From contig JAHHUG010000001.1 in NCBI GenBank assembly GCA_020024085.1, positions 1 through 62,908 on the forward strand: 62,908 nucleotides of DNA, in the 5' to 3' direction. Origin of the DNA: Christensenellaceae bacterium (GTDB lineage Bacteria; Bacillota; Clostridia; Christensenellales; CAAEEZ01). The translations under genes were made by a program, and so were the position numbers. Of this stretch, positions 26,674 through 35,330 are shown in pieces (positions within the stretch are counted from its first letter, which is position 1; each line of letters starts with the position of its first letter). The notes beneath the pieces are model-generated. The model had not been told where the DNA came from, made no database searches, and was given only the letters and a program-made list of their open reading frames with translations.

Positions 26674-27810
26674 TTATTCGTTATCTTTGATAGCTTGGAT
26701 AAACATATTTTCTAGTTTATCAATTGATTTCTCAATAGAGTATTCTTTGCTTTCCTCAATGTATCTTGCAGATAGTTCATCTTTTTCTTCCTTGTGTTCA
26801 ATGAAGTAATCAATCTTTTTAGCAAGGTCATCGCTATTGCCGTGTTCGAAGATACTTCTTTTATCAATAGCAAATTGTTGAGTAGCACATTTTGGATTGT
26901 TACTAATTATTGGTACAACGCCACAAGTTAATGCTTCTACACAAGAAATAGCTTCAATTTCAACATCGGCAGGGTGAACATACAAATCACTGTAATTGAT
27001 AATTTTACTTAATTCCTCTTGAGAGAAGAAGTTGATTAAAGGCTTGTTAGGTAATTTATTACCTTGTTCGACAATTGTATTTTGAATAGGGCCTTTACCT
27101 GCTATAATTAGTTGAATTTTATCCTTGTATTTGCTTTTGTTAATTGCATCAATTAATACATCGTGCCTTTTTTCTTTTGAAAGTCTACCAATTGTTAGGA
27201 TAATAAATTTATCTTCATATTCTTTTGGACGTACACTTTCAGCAACATGAAATTGTGGAATAATTCCGTTTGAAATAACACAACAATTTGCTTTATATTT
27301 GTTATTGTGTAGTTCATTTGCAATCATTTTGCTAGGGCAGTGAATATAATCAAGATGTTTATAAAATACATTTCTAAAAAATTTATAAACGAGTTTGTTT
27401 GCTAATTTTGAATTTGCAAGACCTAATTGTGTGGTTACATTTTCTGCTTGAATATGAAATGCTCCAGTAACTGGGATTCCTATTTTATTAGCTATTTTGA
27501 TAGCTTGTTTTTCTATTTCAAATGGCATTACTACATGTACTATATCAGAACCAGTAATAGCATCTACCAATGTTTGTTTATCAGCTTTTGCAAATAATAA
27601 CCCTTGTTTATGAGCAAAATATGTAGCAAGTGGTACATTCCTTTCGGGTACATTGTATAATATTTCATTTCCAGCAGGGTTGTTATTAGTAACACCGACA
27701 ACTCGTACTTCGTGACCTCTTTCAGCAAGTGTTTTTGCAAATCTTCTTGTAGAAATTGTCGTACCGTTGTTTTCGTATGCATACTGGTCAACAACAAGTG
27801 TAATAATCAT
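26674..27810 (-). CDS. GT4-family glycosyltransferase, probably acting on a membrane lipid
   Basis: A 378-residue GT-B fold enzyme. The N-terminal glycine loop (NNGTTISTRRFAKTLAERGH) and C-terminal ILTIGRLSKEKR with the E-x7-E motif in VEIEAISCVEAL are diagnostic of family 4. It resembles bacterial diacylglycerol glucosyl- or galactosyltransferases more than polysaccharide enzymes. Divergent to it lies a PlsC-type acyltransferase, which supports a glycerolipid role. No membrane helices are obvious; peripheral attachment is likely. A GAGG ribosome binding site precedes the ATG. The donor and acceptor are inferred only. Confidence 0.85.
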   Translation of the reverse strand: MIITLVVDQYAYENNGTTISTRRFAKTLAERGHEVRVVGVTNNNPAGNEILYNVPERNVPLATYFAHKQGLLFAKADKQTLVDAITGSDIVHVVMPFEIEKQAIKIANKIGIPVTGAFHIQAENVTTQLGLANSKLANKLVYKFFRNVFYKHLDYIHCPSKMIANELHNNKYKANCCVISNGIIPQFHVAESVRPKEYEDKFIILTIGRLSKEKRHDVLIDAINKSKYKDKIQLIIAGKGPIQNTIVEQGNKLPNKPLINFFSQEELSKIINYSDLYVHPADVEIEAISCVEALTCGVVPIISNNPKCATQQFAIDKRSIFEHGNSDDLAKKIDYFIEHKEEKDELSARYIEESKEYSIEKSIDKLENMFIQAIKDNE

Positions 27811-27840
27811 ATAAACCTCATTATTTTTTACAATGTTTCA

Positions 27841-27869
27841 ATTATATCATTATTGATTATTAATGTCAA
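27841..27869 (-). promoter_or_regulatory. Consensus promoter of the glycosyltransferase gene
   Basis: On the minus strand, TTGACA (27864-27869), exactly 17 bases and TATAAT (27841-27846), a perfect consensus. It diverges from an equally perfect promoter for the acyltransferase; the two -35 boxes are 32 bases apart. Confidence 0.85.
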
Positions 27870-27901
27870 ATAATACATATTAATAAATGTACGATTAGTA
27901 A

Positions 27902-27930
27902 TTGACACTATTTTTGTTTATTGATATAAT
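27902..27930 (+). promoter_or_regulatory. Consensus promoter of the acyltransferase gene
   Basis: TTGACA at 27902-27907, exactly 17 bases, TATAAT at 27925-27930. The -35 contains the TTG that opens the longest reading frame, which shows that the protein starts further downstream. Confidence 0.85.
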
Positions 27931-27952
27931 TTTTTATAGTAGGATATATATT

Positions 27953-28876
27953 ATGGATAATAAAAATACTAACAATTTAGATGAAAATACCCAAAATAAT
28001 AAAGGCAATATATCAAACGATGCAAACATAGAGGATAAAAAATCTACTATGTCGGCAAATAGTTCAAATAATGATAATTGTGTTGATAGCGAGGGTGCAA
28101 AAGCTAATAAGGATAAACATATTTTAACTATGCCAAATAACGGCAAAACTGTTGAAATTACAAAGGATACCAATTTTGGTTCAAAAAACAAATTTCAAGA
28201 ATGTTTGCTTAATGTTGGTTGGTTTTTTGCAGTAAATATTCTTTGGGTTTATTGTAAACTTTTTCTTGGACTAAAAATTGAAGGAAAAGAGAATTATAAG
28301 CAACTTAGGGAAAAGAAAAAAGGTTTTTTGGTTATATCTAACCATATACATGTAATGGATACACCGATGGTTGCTGTTACCTTAAAGCCACATAAATTGC
28401 AATTTACCTCTATTGAGTCGAACTTTGCAATACCGGTTGCAGGTAAAATATTAAGTTTTTTCAATGTTATTCCAATGCCTGAAAACCCATTCAAACTTAA
28501 AATAGTTTTTGACTATATCAACAAAGCAGTAGGAGAGGGCAAGGTAGTTCATTTATTCCCAGAGGGAGTGCTTTTGCCTTACAATAACAAACTAAAGCGC
28601 TTTAATCGAGGTGCGTTTGTATGTGCAGAAAGGGCAAAGTGTGATATTTTGCCTATTGTATATACTCAAAGGAAAGCTAAAGGTCCATTCAAGTATCTTA
28701 AAAAGTATCGTTGTTCATATACTGCACATATTTTACCAGCATTAGAGCTTGACCAAAGTTTGAATAGAAAAGATGCTATCAATGATATTGAGTCAAGAGC
28801 AAGAGCCGTTATGGAAGAAACTTTACAAAAATATGATGAAAATGTAATTTCAATAGATTATTCTGAATTTAAATAA
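27953..28876 (+). CDS. PlsC-type 1-acylglycerol-3-phosphate acyltransferase with Asn-rich N-terminus
   Basis: A 307-residue acyltransferase. The catalytic H-x4-D lies in SNHIHVMDTP near residue 128 and the second motif is LFPEG near 191, both standard for PlsC. A hydrophobic segment (GWFFAVNILWVYCKLFLGL, about residues 83-101) anchors it. The first 75 residues are polar, Asn/Asp/Lys-rich and surely disordered, an unusual extension. The ATG at 27953 has AGGA upstream and lies 22 bases after a perfect -10 box. It probably makes phosphatidic acid; the neighbouring glycosyltransferase suggests a link to glycolipid synthesis. Confidence 0.85.
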   Translation: MDNKNTNNLDENTQNNKGNISNDANIEDKKSTMSANSSNNDNCVDSEGAKANKDKHILTMPNNGKTVEITKDTNFGSKNKFQECLLNVGWFFAVNILWVYCKLFLGLKIEGKENYKQLREKKKGFLVISNHIHVMDTPMVAVTLKPHKLQFTSIESNFAIPVAGKILSFFNVIPMPENPFKLKIVFDYINKAVGEGKVVHLFPEGVLLPYNNKLKRFNRGAFVCAERAKCDILPIVYTQRKAKGPFKYLKKYRCSYTAHILPALELDQSLNRKDAINDIESRARAVMEETLQKYDENVISIDYSEFK

Positions 28877-28877
28877 T

Positions 28878-28905
28878 AAAATGCCTTTTTATAGGCATTT
28901 TTTTT
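28878..28905 (+). terminator. Terminator after the acyltransferase gene
   Basis: AAAATGCC/GGCATTTT stem with an eight-base loop and a T run. Confidence 0.85.
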
Positions 28906-28934
28906 ATATTAATATAAGTTTTATTTATTAATAC

Positions 28935-28971
28935 ACAAGTACTTGTATTATAAAATATATTAGTGTATAAT
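28935..28971 (+). promoter_or_regulatory. Promoter of the OYE-type reductase with overlapping palindromic operator
   Basis: TTGTAT at 28943-28948, 17 bases, TATAAT at 28966-28971. A perfect 12-bp palindrome ACAAGTACTTGT (28935-28946) overlaps the -35, a typical repressor position. No regulator gene is adjacent, so the protein that binds is unknown. Confidence 0.6.
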
Positions 28972-29021
28972 ATTATAATAGAATTATTAACATAATAATA
29001 AATTAATTGCGGAGATATTTT

Positions 29022-31100
29022 ATGGGATACGATATGTTGTTTTCGCCTATGAAAATAGGTAATGTAGAAATAAAAAACAGAATTGTAATGTCACCTATGG
29101 AAATGGGATTTGGTCAAATGGACGGTAAGCCAACTGAAATGTTGACCGATTATTATGAGGAAAGAGCTAAGGGTGGCGTAGGTTTAATTATACCCGGTAT
29201 CACAAGGGTTAATGATTTTTCTGGTGCATCTACTTTTTGCCAATTATCGGTAAGTAGAGATAGTAATATAAAACCACTAAAAGATTTCGTAGATAAGATA
29301 CATACTCATGGTACAAAGTTGTTTATTCAACTTCATCACCCTGGTAGACAAAATGTGGATTTGCTTGTTGGTACTGTTAAGCTTAGTATTGCTTGCAATA
29401 AGTTTATACCACATTATCCATCACTACTTAAAAAGGTAGTTCCTATTGGTGTTAAAATGATGGAAAAGGACCTTGTACTTAGCGATGTTGCTCCTTCAAA
29501 ATGTGAGAGAAGTTATATTGCAAATGCAAAGGTAAAGGCACTTTCTCATAGAGGTGTAAAAAAGATTATTAAGCAATTTATTGATGGTGCTTATCGTTGT
29601 AAGCAAGCAGGTGTTGATGGTGTAGAATTACACGCTTCACACGGATACTTGATTCAACAATTTTTAAGCCCTAACACTAACCACAGAACCGACGAATATG
29701 GTGGCAGTCTTGAAAATAGAATGAGATTTTTGCTTGAGATTATTCGTGGTATCAGGGAGAAATGTGGTGCAGATTATCCTATTATTGTAAGAATTACCGT
29801 TGATGAGTGCTACGACAAAATTGGTCAACCAGGCAAAGGCTACGGTCTTGATGAGGGTATCGAGATGTGCAAAATCCTTGATAAAGAGGGTGTTGATGCA
29901 CTAGATATCAGTAGTGCTTGCTACGATACAATCAACTATTGGTTAGAGCCAGTTACCTTTGACCTTGGTTGGAGAAAGTATATGGCAGAGGCTGTTAAAA
30001 AGGTTGTTTCTTGTCCAGTACTTGCTGCTAATCTAATTAGAACTCCAGAACAAGCAGAGGCTCAACTAGAAGAGGGTGTTCAAGACTTTATTTCTCTAGG
30101 TCGTCCATTACTTGCAGACCCACATTGGGCAAATAAGGCTGCCGAGGGTAGACCAGAAGATATCAAAAGATGTATTTGTTGCTTGAACTGCTTTGAAACA
30201 ATGGAAAAGAATGCATATATTCTTGAGCATGGCGAGTGTGCTATCAACCCAACCCTTGGTAGAGAAAGAGCAAATAATAGTTTACCAAAAGATGGCGAGA
30301 ATAGACTTGTTGTTGTGGTTGGTGCTGGTCCTGCTGGACTTACTGCTGCTGAAACTCTACTTAGAAGAGGATTTAAGGTTCAAATACTTGAAAAGAATGA
30401 TTATGTTGGTGGTCAAGTTCAACTTGCTAACAAGCCTCCAAAGAAAGAAAAAATCAGTTGGGTATTTGAGGACTTAAAGACAAGTGTTGAAAAACTTGGT
30501 GGAGAAATCAAGTATAATACTACTGCAACTGCTGAAATGATTAAAAATATGAAACCTTATGCAGTAATTGTTGCAACAGGTGGTGTTCCAGTTGTTCCAA
30601 GGTCTATTGAAGGCACAAATCTTCCTAATGTTGTAACTGTTACCGAGGTACTTAATGGTTCAGTTCAATTTGAGGGCAAGGATATTGCAGTAATCGGTAG
30701 TGGTATGACAGGTCTTGAGACATCTCATTTACTTGCAACACAAGGCAATAACATCACTATTGTCGAAATGGCTGATACAGTTGCTCCAGGTGTATGGTGT
30801 CAACACACTGATGATATTTTACCAAAACTTGATGCAGAGGGTGTAAAAATACTTACAAGCCACAAACTTGTTAGAATCACAGAGGATTCAGTAGAGCTTG
30901 AGGAAGTTAAAACAGGCAAAAAGGTTGTTGTAGAAGTAAGCAATGTAGTACTTTCTATCGGTGTAAGACCAGTTAATGACCTATACAAAGAGCTTAAGGA
31001 AATCCAAAATAATGTATATTGCGTTGGTGATGCACTTCACATTGGTAGAATTGCTAATGCTACAAAGACTGCTTACGACACTGCAATTAAACTAATATAA
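29022..31100 (+). CDS. Old Yellow Enzyme-type NADH:flavin oxidoreductase (2,4-dienoyl-CoA reductase-like)
   Basis: A 692-residue three-part enzyme. The N-terminal FMN barrel (to about residue 350) has GVDGVELHASHGYLIQQFL and SPNTNHRTDEYGGS. A [4Fe-4S] cluster region follows, with closely spaced cysteines in CICCLNC and another in GECAINP. The C-terminal part has two dinucleotide-binding folds (VVVVGAGPAGLTAAE and IAVIGSGMTGLE). This is the architecture of 2,4-dienoyl-CoA reductase, enoate reductase and bile-acid BaiCD/H enzymes; the substrate is not predictable. The frame is open from a TTG at 29007, but GGAG precedes the ATG at 29022 at the right distance. Confidence 0.9.
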   Translation: MGYDMLFSPMKIGNVEIKNRIVMSPMEMGFGQMDGKPTEMLTDYYEERAKGGVGLIIPGITRVNDFSGASTFCQLSVSRDSNIKPLKDFVDKIHTHGTKLFIQLHHPGRQNVDLLVGTVKLSIACNKFIPHYPSLLKKVVPIGVKMMEKDLVLSDVAPSKCERSYIANAKVKALSHRGVKKIIKQFIDGAYRCKQAGVDGVELHASHGYLIQQFLSPNTNHRTDEYGGSLENRMRFLLEIIRGIREKCGADYPIIVRITVDECYDKIGQPGKGYGLDEGIEMCKILDKEGVDALDISSACYDTINYWLEPVTFDLGWRKYMAEAVKKVVSCPVLAANLIRTPEQAEAQLEEGVQDFISLGRPLLADPHWANKAAEGRPEDIKRCICCLNCFETMEKNAYILEHGECAINPTLGRERANNSLPKDGENRLVVVVGAGPAGLTAAETLLRRGFKVQILEKNDYVGGQVQLANKPPKKEKISWVFEDLKTSVEKLGGEIKYNTTATAEMIKNMKPYAVIVATGGVPVVPRSIEGTNLPNVVTVTEVLNGSVQFEGKDIAVIGSGMTGLETSHLLATQGNNITIVEMADTVAPGVWCQHTDDILPKLDAEGVKILTSHKLVRITEDSVELEEVKTGKKVVVEVSNVVLSIGVRPVNDLYKELKEIQNNVYCVGDALHIGRIANATKTAYDTAIKLI

Positions 31101-31102
31101 TT

Positions 31103-31702
31103 ATGGAAAGTTTGTACGAATTAAAGGAAAATTTTAAGAAAATTTATTTTGATAATATCAAGAGAGAGGGTGCAGATAAACTATTTGAGTATCTTGAAAA
31201 CTCAGACTTTTTCACTGCACCTAGCTCTGCAAGGTTTCACTCTGCATACGAGGGTGGTCTTGTTACTCATAGTATCAATGTGTATAATAGGTTGCTTAAT
31301 CTAATCAAGGCAGACTATGGCGAAAACTACGAGAGTGTGTATTCTAACGAGACTATCGCAATAGTTAGTTTGCTTCACGACCTATGCAAAATTGATTACT
31401 ACGAAGTAAGCTATCGCAACTCTAAAAATGAGTTTGGAGAGTGGGTAAAGGTTCCATTTTACTCAGTCAATGATAAAATGCCTTATGGCCACGGCGAAAA
31501 GTCGGTATATATTGTCAATGGTTTTATCCGTCTTTCAAGAGAGGAGGCTATGGCAATCAACTGGCATATGGGTGGATTTGACTTGAGGGTTAAAGGTGGT
31601 AGCTATTCAGAGGGCGAGGCATACAACAAATATCCACTTTGTGTGTATCTTCAAGTAGCCGATATGATGGCAAGTTATCTTGATGAAAAAAGAGAAAATT
31701 AA
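31103..31702 (+). CDS. HD-domain hydrolase
   Basis: A 199-residue protein with the HD phosphohydrolase metal motifs: a His in VTHSIN near residue 55, the His-Asp pair in LLHDLCKID near 91, HGEK near 132 and an Asp in VADMMA near 189. It resembles the HD part of the YhaM-type 3'-5' exonuclease but lacks an OB-fold, so a nucleotide or RNA hydrolase is likely and the substrate is unknown. It starts two bases after the reductase stop and is surely cotranscribed with it. Confidence 0.8.
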   Translation: MESLYELKENFKKIYFDNIKREGADKLFEYLENSDFFTAPSSARFHSAYEGGLVTHSINVYNRLLNLIKADYGENYESVYSNETIAIVSLLHDLCKIDYYEVSYRNSKNEFGEWVKVPFYSVNDKMPYGHGEKSVYIVNGFIRLSREEAMAINWHMGGFDLRVKGGSYSEGEAYNKYPLCVYLQVADMMASYLDEKREN

Positions 31703-31721
31703 TTTTTTTTATTAAAAATTG

Positions 31722-31750
31722 TTGCTAAAATTAAACAACAGTAGTAAAAT
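31722..31750 (+). promoter_or_regulatory. Promoter of the T-box / trpB transcript
   Basis: TTGCTA at 31722-31727, 17 bases, TAAAAT at 31745-31750, placing the RNA start just before the T-box stem I region. Confidence 0.6.
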
Positions 31751-31756
31751 GTTTAT

Positions 31757-31985
31757 ATTGTAAACCGATGATTTGAGGGTAGTACCTTTTAGGAAGGCTA
31801 ATTCAGAGAGCTGTGTATGGTGTGATGCAGTATTAGTTGTAAAAGGGAATGGGCTCAATAGGGCAAGGGTGAATTATAGTAGCTTTTGACGGGATTCCAC
31901 CGTAAACGGAAAGAGTATGTTGGTACTTAAAATTTATGTTATTTTTAACGGTATTTAGGTATCTAAATATCGTTTTTTTTATTAA
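31757..31985 (+). promoter_or_regulatory. T-box leader with a UGG (Trp) specifier
   Basis: GGTAGTA (AGUA-type motif) is followed by AGAGAG with a distal TGGTG loop in a CTG...CAG stem. Then comes GGAATGGG, in which UGG at 31850-31852 takes the specifier position after GAA. A second AGTAG and a stem-II-like CGGGATTCCACCG follow. Near the end, TGGT (31921-31924) is the tRNA-acceptor bulge, with ACTTAAA (31925-31931) able to pair with TTTAGGT (31954-31960) as antiterminator. The competing terminator is an 11-bp stem (31948-31958 with 31963-31973) plus T8. Uncharged tRNA-Trp should switch on trpB. The bulge would fit discriminator A better than the G usual for tRNA-Trp. Confidence 0.85.
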
Positions 31986-32024
31986 CCTAAACTTTAAGTA
32001 AATTTTATTTAAAGGAGTAGAAAA

Positions 32025-33266
32025 ATGGAATTAAACGGAATTGATTATGAAACTTACCTAAAACACTATCCTGATAAGAATGGTTTTTTTGGCGAATTTG
32101 GTGGACAGTATATCTCAAAGGAACTTGAGCCTGCTTTTAAGGAAATAACAGAGGCTTACCTTACAATTTGTAAGTCTTCTAAATTTATTAGCGAACTTCG
32201 TAGGATTAGAAAGGAGTATCAAGGTAGACCAACTCCAGTATATCACTGCGAAAGATTGTCTAAAATGACAGGTAGTAAAACTCAAATTTATGTAAAAAGA
32301 GAGGACCTTAACTTTACTGGTGCACACAAGTTAAATCACTGTATGGGCGAGGGTTTGCTAGCTAAATATATGGGCAAAAAGAAGATTATTGCAGAGACTG
32401 GTGCAGGTCAACATGGTGTAGCTCTTGCTACTGCTGCTGCCTACTTTGGACTAGAGTGCGATATCTATATGGGCGAAGTTGATATCAAAAAACAAGCTCC
32501 TAATGTTGCTAGAATGAAGATTTTAGGTGCTAGGGTTATCCCAGTTACTCACGGACTTAAGACATTAAAAGAGGCTGTTGATGCAGCATTTAATGCTTAT
32601 ATGAATGAATATAAGGATAGCATTTATTGTATTGGTTCAGCACTTGGTCCACACCCATTTCCAATGATGGTTCGTGATTTCCAAATGGTAGTTGGCGAGG
32701 AAGCAAAGGACCAATTCAAAGAGATGACAGGCGAACTTCCTGATGCTATTTGTGCTTGTATGGGTGGTGGTAGCAATGCTGCTGGTATGTTTATTCCTTT
32801 CCTAGATACACCTGTTAAGATTTATGGTGTAGAGCCTCTTGGAAAAGGTAGTGGTGTTGGCGACCATGCTGCTAGTATGGCTTATGGAACTCCAGGTATT
32901 ATGCACGGATTCAATAGTATGATGCTACAAACTAACGAAAAAGGTGTTCCGGACCCAGTTTACTCTGTTGCAAGTGGACTTGATTATCCATCAGTTGGAC
33001 CAGAACACGCATTCCTAAACAAAATGGGTAGGATTAAGTACGTTACTGCAAGCGATGAGGAGGCTATTGAGGCATTCTTCAAGTTGTCTAGGTATGAGGG
33101 CATTATCCCTGCACTAGAAAGTGCACACGCAGTTGCTTATGCTATGAAACTTGCAAAAGAAATGGGCACTGGTTCTATTCTTGTAAACCTATCTGGTAGA
33201 GGAGACAAGGACGTGGATTATGTTATTGAACATTATGGATTAGGAGACAAATATATTAATGACTAA
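32025..33266 (+). CDS. trpB: Stand-alone tryptophan synthase beta chain
   Basis: PLP enzyme joining indole and serine. The PLP lysine is in the GAHKLN motif (normally GAHKIN), followed by AETGAGQHG, a phosphate-binding CMGGGSNAAG and LSGRGDKDVD at the end. The 413 residues fit TrpB. No trpA or other trp gene lies nearby, so it may salvage external indole or use a distant TrpA. The T-box with a Trp codon supports a role in tryptophan supply. Some normally conserved residues after the PLP lysine differ (NHCMGEG where NNALGQA is usual). AAAGGAG precedes the ATG. Confidence 0.9.
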   Translation: MELNGIDYETYLKHYPDKNGFFGEFGGQYISKELEPAFKEITEAYLTICKSSKFISELRRIRKEYQGRPTPVYHCERLSKMTGSKTQIYVKREDLNFTGAHKLNHCMGEGLLAKYMGKKKIIAETGAGQHGVALATAAAYFGLECDIYMGEVDIKKQAPNVARMKILGARVIPVTHGLKTLKEAVDAAFNAYMNEYKDSIYCIGSALGPHPFPMMVRDFQMVVGEEAKDQFKEMTGELPDAICACMGGGSNAAGMFIPFLDTPVKIYGVEPLGKGSGVGDHAASMAYGTPGIMHGFNSMMLQTNEKGVPDPVYSVASGLDYPSVGPEHAFLNKMGRIKYVTASDEEAIEAFFKLSRYEGIIPALESAHAVAYAMKLAKEMGTGSILVNLSGRGDKDVDYVIEHYGLGDKYIND

Positions 33267-33459
33267 ATTGATTGACCAAATTAATGAACTTGCTAGAAAG
33301 GAAAAGTCAGTAGGTTTGACGGCTGAGGAAAAGGAGCTTCAAACTAAACTTCGTAACGAATATCGAGAGCAATTTAGAGCAAATTTCCGTTCTCAACTAG
33401 ATAATACTTATATTATGGACGAAAATGGAAACAAGACAAAGGTCGGCAAGAAAAATTAA
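33259..33459 (+). CDS. DUF896 (YnzC family) protein
   Basis: A 66-residue protein with the family pattern: INELARKEKS, LTAEEKELQTKLRNEY, then FRANFRSQLDNT and a short polar tail. In B. subtilis YnzC forms a helical hairpin and belongs to the SOS region, but the molecular role is unknown. It overlaps trpB by eight bases, so it depends on the T-box transcript. Confidence 0.85.
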   Translation: MTKLIDQINELARKEKSVGLTAEEKELQTKLRNEYREQFRANFRSQLDNTYIMDENGNKTKVGKKN

Positions 33460-33468
33460 TACATTTAT

Positions 33469-33498
33469 AAAGGGTAGCAATTGCTATCCTTTTTTTGT
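33469..33498 (+). terminator. Terminator after the DUF896 gene
   Basis: A 10-bp stem with one G-U pair (33469-33478 with 33483-33492) and a T run. Confidence 0.85.
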
Positions 33499-33617
33499 AA
33501 AAAGTATTTAATATTTGATTAATAATCAAAAATAAGTCCAAATATGAATATTTACAAGGTAAGTGTGTAAAACTAATGATGATATTTGGTACATTTTGTA
33601 TAAAAAGTCTATAAAAC

Positions 33618-33646
33618 TTGACTGATTTTTGCTAGTAGTTTATAAT
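33618..33646 (+). promoter_or_regulatory. Promoter of the degV-like gene
   Basis: TTGACT at 33618-33623, 17 bases, TATAAT at 33641-33646, 19 bases before the start codon. Confidence 0.75.
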
Positions 33647-33665
33647 AATAGTATTGGGAGAAATT

Positions 33666-34613
33666 ATGAATAAATATATTATTAGTACAGATGCTTGTGT
33701 CAACCTTCCAAAATGGTTGACAGACAAATATAATATTCCTATTGTGCCAATGCCATTTTCACTAAATGAGCCAGTTGGCGAAAAGGATATTTCATTATTA
33801 GGTGTAATCAAAAAAACTGAATACAAAAGGTTTGATTATAGGTCGGATACAACCACTATGACCATGCCAGAGTTCTACGATAAGCTAGCAAATGGTGCAG
33901 TTCCACTAACCAGCCAAGCTAATGCTAGTATTACCGAGGAATACCTTGAGCCTTATCTAAAAGAGGGTTATGATATTCTTCATATTGCATTTTCATCAGG
34001 TATGAGTGGTACTTACAATTCTGCTTGTATTGCACAAAAAGAACTTCAAGCAAAGTACCCTGATAGAAAGATTATTGTTATAGATAGTTTGTCAGGTGGT
34101 GGTGGCGAAGGTCTTGCCGTTATTGATGCTTACAAACAATTTGAATTAGGTAAGTCTATTGAAGAGGCTGCAAACTATGTAGAGGAGGAGAAACTTAGAT
34201 ATCGTCATTACTTCACGGTTGGAGATATCAAGTTTATCGCAAAATCAGGTAGAATTAGTTCGTTCCAAGAGTTAGTTGGTACATTACTTGGTATTACAAT
34301 TATTCTAGGTATTGATTCTGAAGGCAAGGTATATCCTGCTGCAAAAGTTCGTGGCAAAAAGAAGGTTACTCGTAAGATGTTAGAGTTATTCGAGGATAAC
34401 AAGGGCGACCAAGATGTAAGTTCAATTATTCTTAACCACGGAAATGATATCGAGGAAATTCAACAGCTTGGCGAAACTATTTTGGAAGAGTTCCCTGATG
34501 TAAACAATATCGACTACGACTATGTAAATATGCTAGTTGGTTGCAATTCAGGACCAGGTTCTCTTGCATTGTTCTTCAAGGGTGAAAAGAGAACTTTTGT
34601 ACAAAATAAATAA
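33666..34613 (+). CDS. DegV family fatty-acid-binding protein
   Basis: A 315-residue DegV/FakB-type protein. The N-terminal ISTDACVNLPKWL, TSQANASITEEYLEP and FSSGMSGTYNSA segments are the known lipid-binding signature. FakB proteins hold fatty acids for phosphorylation by FakA; no FakA is in the window. The frame opens at a TTG (33654), but GGGAG lies before the ATG at 33666. The gene is flanked by its own promoter and terminator. Confidence 0.9.
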   Translation: MNKYIISTDACVNLPKWLTDKYNIPIVPMPFSLNEPVGEKDISLLGVIKKTEYKRFDYRSDTTTMTMPEFYDKLANGAVPLTSQANASITEEYLEPYLKEGYDILHIAFSSGMSGTYNSACIAQKELQAKYPDRKIIVIDSLSGGGGEGLAVIDAYKQFELGKSIEEAANYVEEEKLRYRHYFTVGDIKFIAKSGRISSFQELVGTLLGITIILGIDSEGKVYPAAKVRGKKKVTRKMLELFEDNKGDQDVSSIILNHGNDIEEIQQLGETILEEFPDVNNIDYDYVNMLVGCNSGPGSLALFFKGEKRTFVQNK

Positions 34614-34625
34614 TTAGATTTTATT

Positions 34626-34655
34626 AAAAAGATATGGTTTTCCATATCTTTTTTG
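34626..34655 (+). terminator. Terminator after the degV-like gene
   Basis: A perfect 12-bp AAAAAGATATGG stem (34626-34637 with 34642-34653), loop TTTT, then T. Confidence 0.9.
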
Positions 34656-34770
34656 TTATGTAACCAACCAAAGTTTATTTAGAATATTTTAGTTTAGACT
34701 TTTCATATTATAGTTTTTATATTATAATATAAATTATACTTATATATATAATAGAAAGTTAGAGGTTAAA

Positions 34771-35304
34771 ATGCGAAAATTTTTTGAATGTACAATGTCG
34801 ATATTAATAATAGTCGCTGTAATTTTAAGTGGCATATATTGTTTTTTGAAAAACGATATCCTTTTAACTTTTATGATAACTATTGATGTTGCTGCTTACC
34901 ACTTTTTAATGAGGTATCTAGTGGGAAATATTGTGGACTTAATAAAGTTTAATCCTAATGTGTGGTGGTTTAGGGAACATAAATACGAAAGAAAGATATA
35001 TAAATTTTTGAATGTTAAAAAATTCAAAAAGCATATTCCTACATACAAGCCAGAAAGTTTTGATTTGTCAAAACATAGTTACGAAGAAATAATTGCTTCA
35101 ACTTGTGGTGCAGAGGTAATACACGAAATCTCAATGCTGTTAAGTTTTTTGCCATTAATTATGATAATATGGTACGACTATATACCATTTTTAGTAACAT
35201 CGGTTATTGCCTCACTTGTTGATTTACCTTTTGTGCTTATACAAAGATACAACAGACCAAGGCTTGTAAAACTAAACAAACTAAAAAATAAAGATTTAAA
35301 TTAA
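34771..35304 (+). CDS. Membrane protein resembling the CrtO acyltransferase family
   Basis: A 177-residue protein with an N-terminal helix pair (about residues 8-50) and another pair near 117-155. The stretch with NPNVWWFREHKYERKIY and VKKFKKHIPTYKPESFD matches my memory of the glycosyl-4,4'-diaponeurosporenoate acyltransferase (CrtO) family. Many clostridial members exist without carotenoid genes, so the name should not be read as a function. No carotenoid genes are seen here. It is monocistronic, with a following terminator. Confidence 0.5.
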   Translation: MRKFFECTMSILIIVAVILSGIYCFLKNDILLTFMITIDVAAYHFLMRYLVGNIVDLIKFNPNVWWFREHKYERKIYKFLNVKKFKKHIPTYKPESFDLSKHSYEEIIASTCGAEVIHEISMLLSFLPLIMIIWYDYIPFLVTSVIASLVDLPFVLIQRYNRPRLVKLNKLKNKDLN

Positions 35305-35330
35305 GGATAGAATAGTCTATCCTTTTTTTA
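35303..35330 (+). terminator. Terminator after the CrtO-like gene
   Basis: AAGGATAG/CTATCCTT stem, six-base loop, T run; the stem begins within the stop codon. Confidence 0.8.

Noticed and set aside
27902..27952. TTG-started N-terminal extension of the acyltransferase
   Set aside because: The TTG is part of a perfect -35 box and the -10 lies inside the extension, so it cannot be in the mRNA.
34771..35304. Carotenoid biosynthesis role for the CrtO-like protein
   Set aside because: No other carotenoid gene is in the window, and the resemblance is to the family only.
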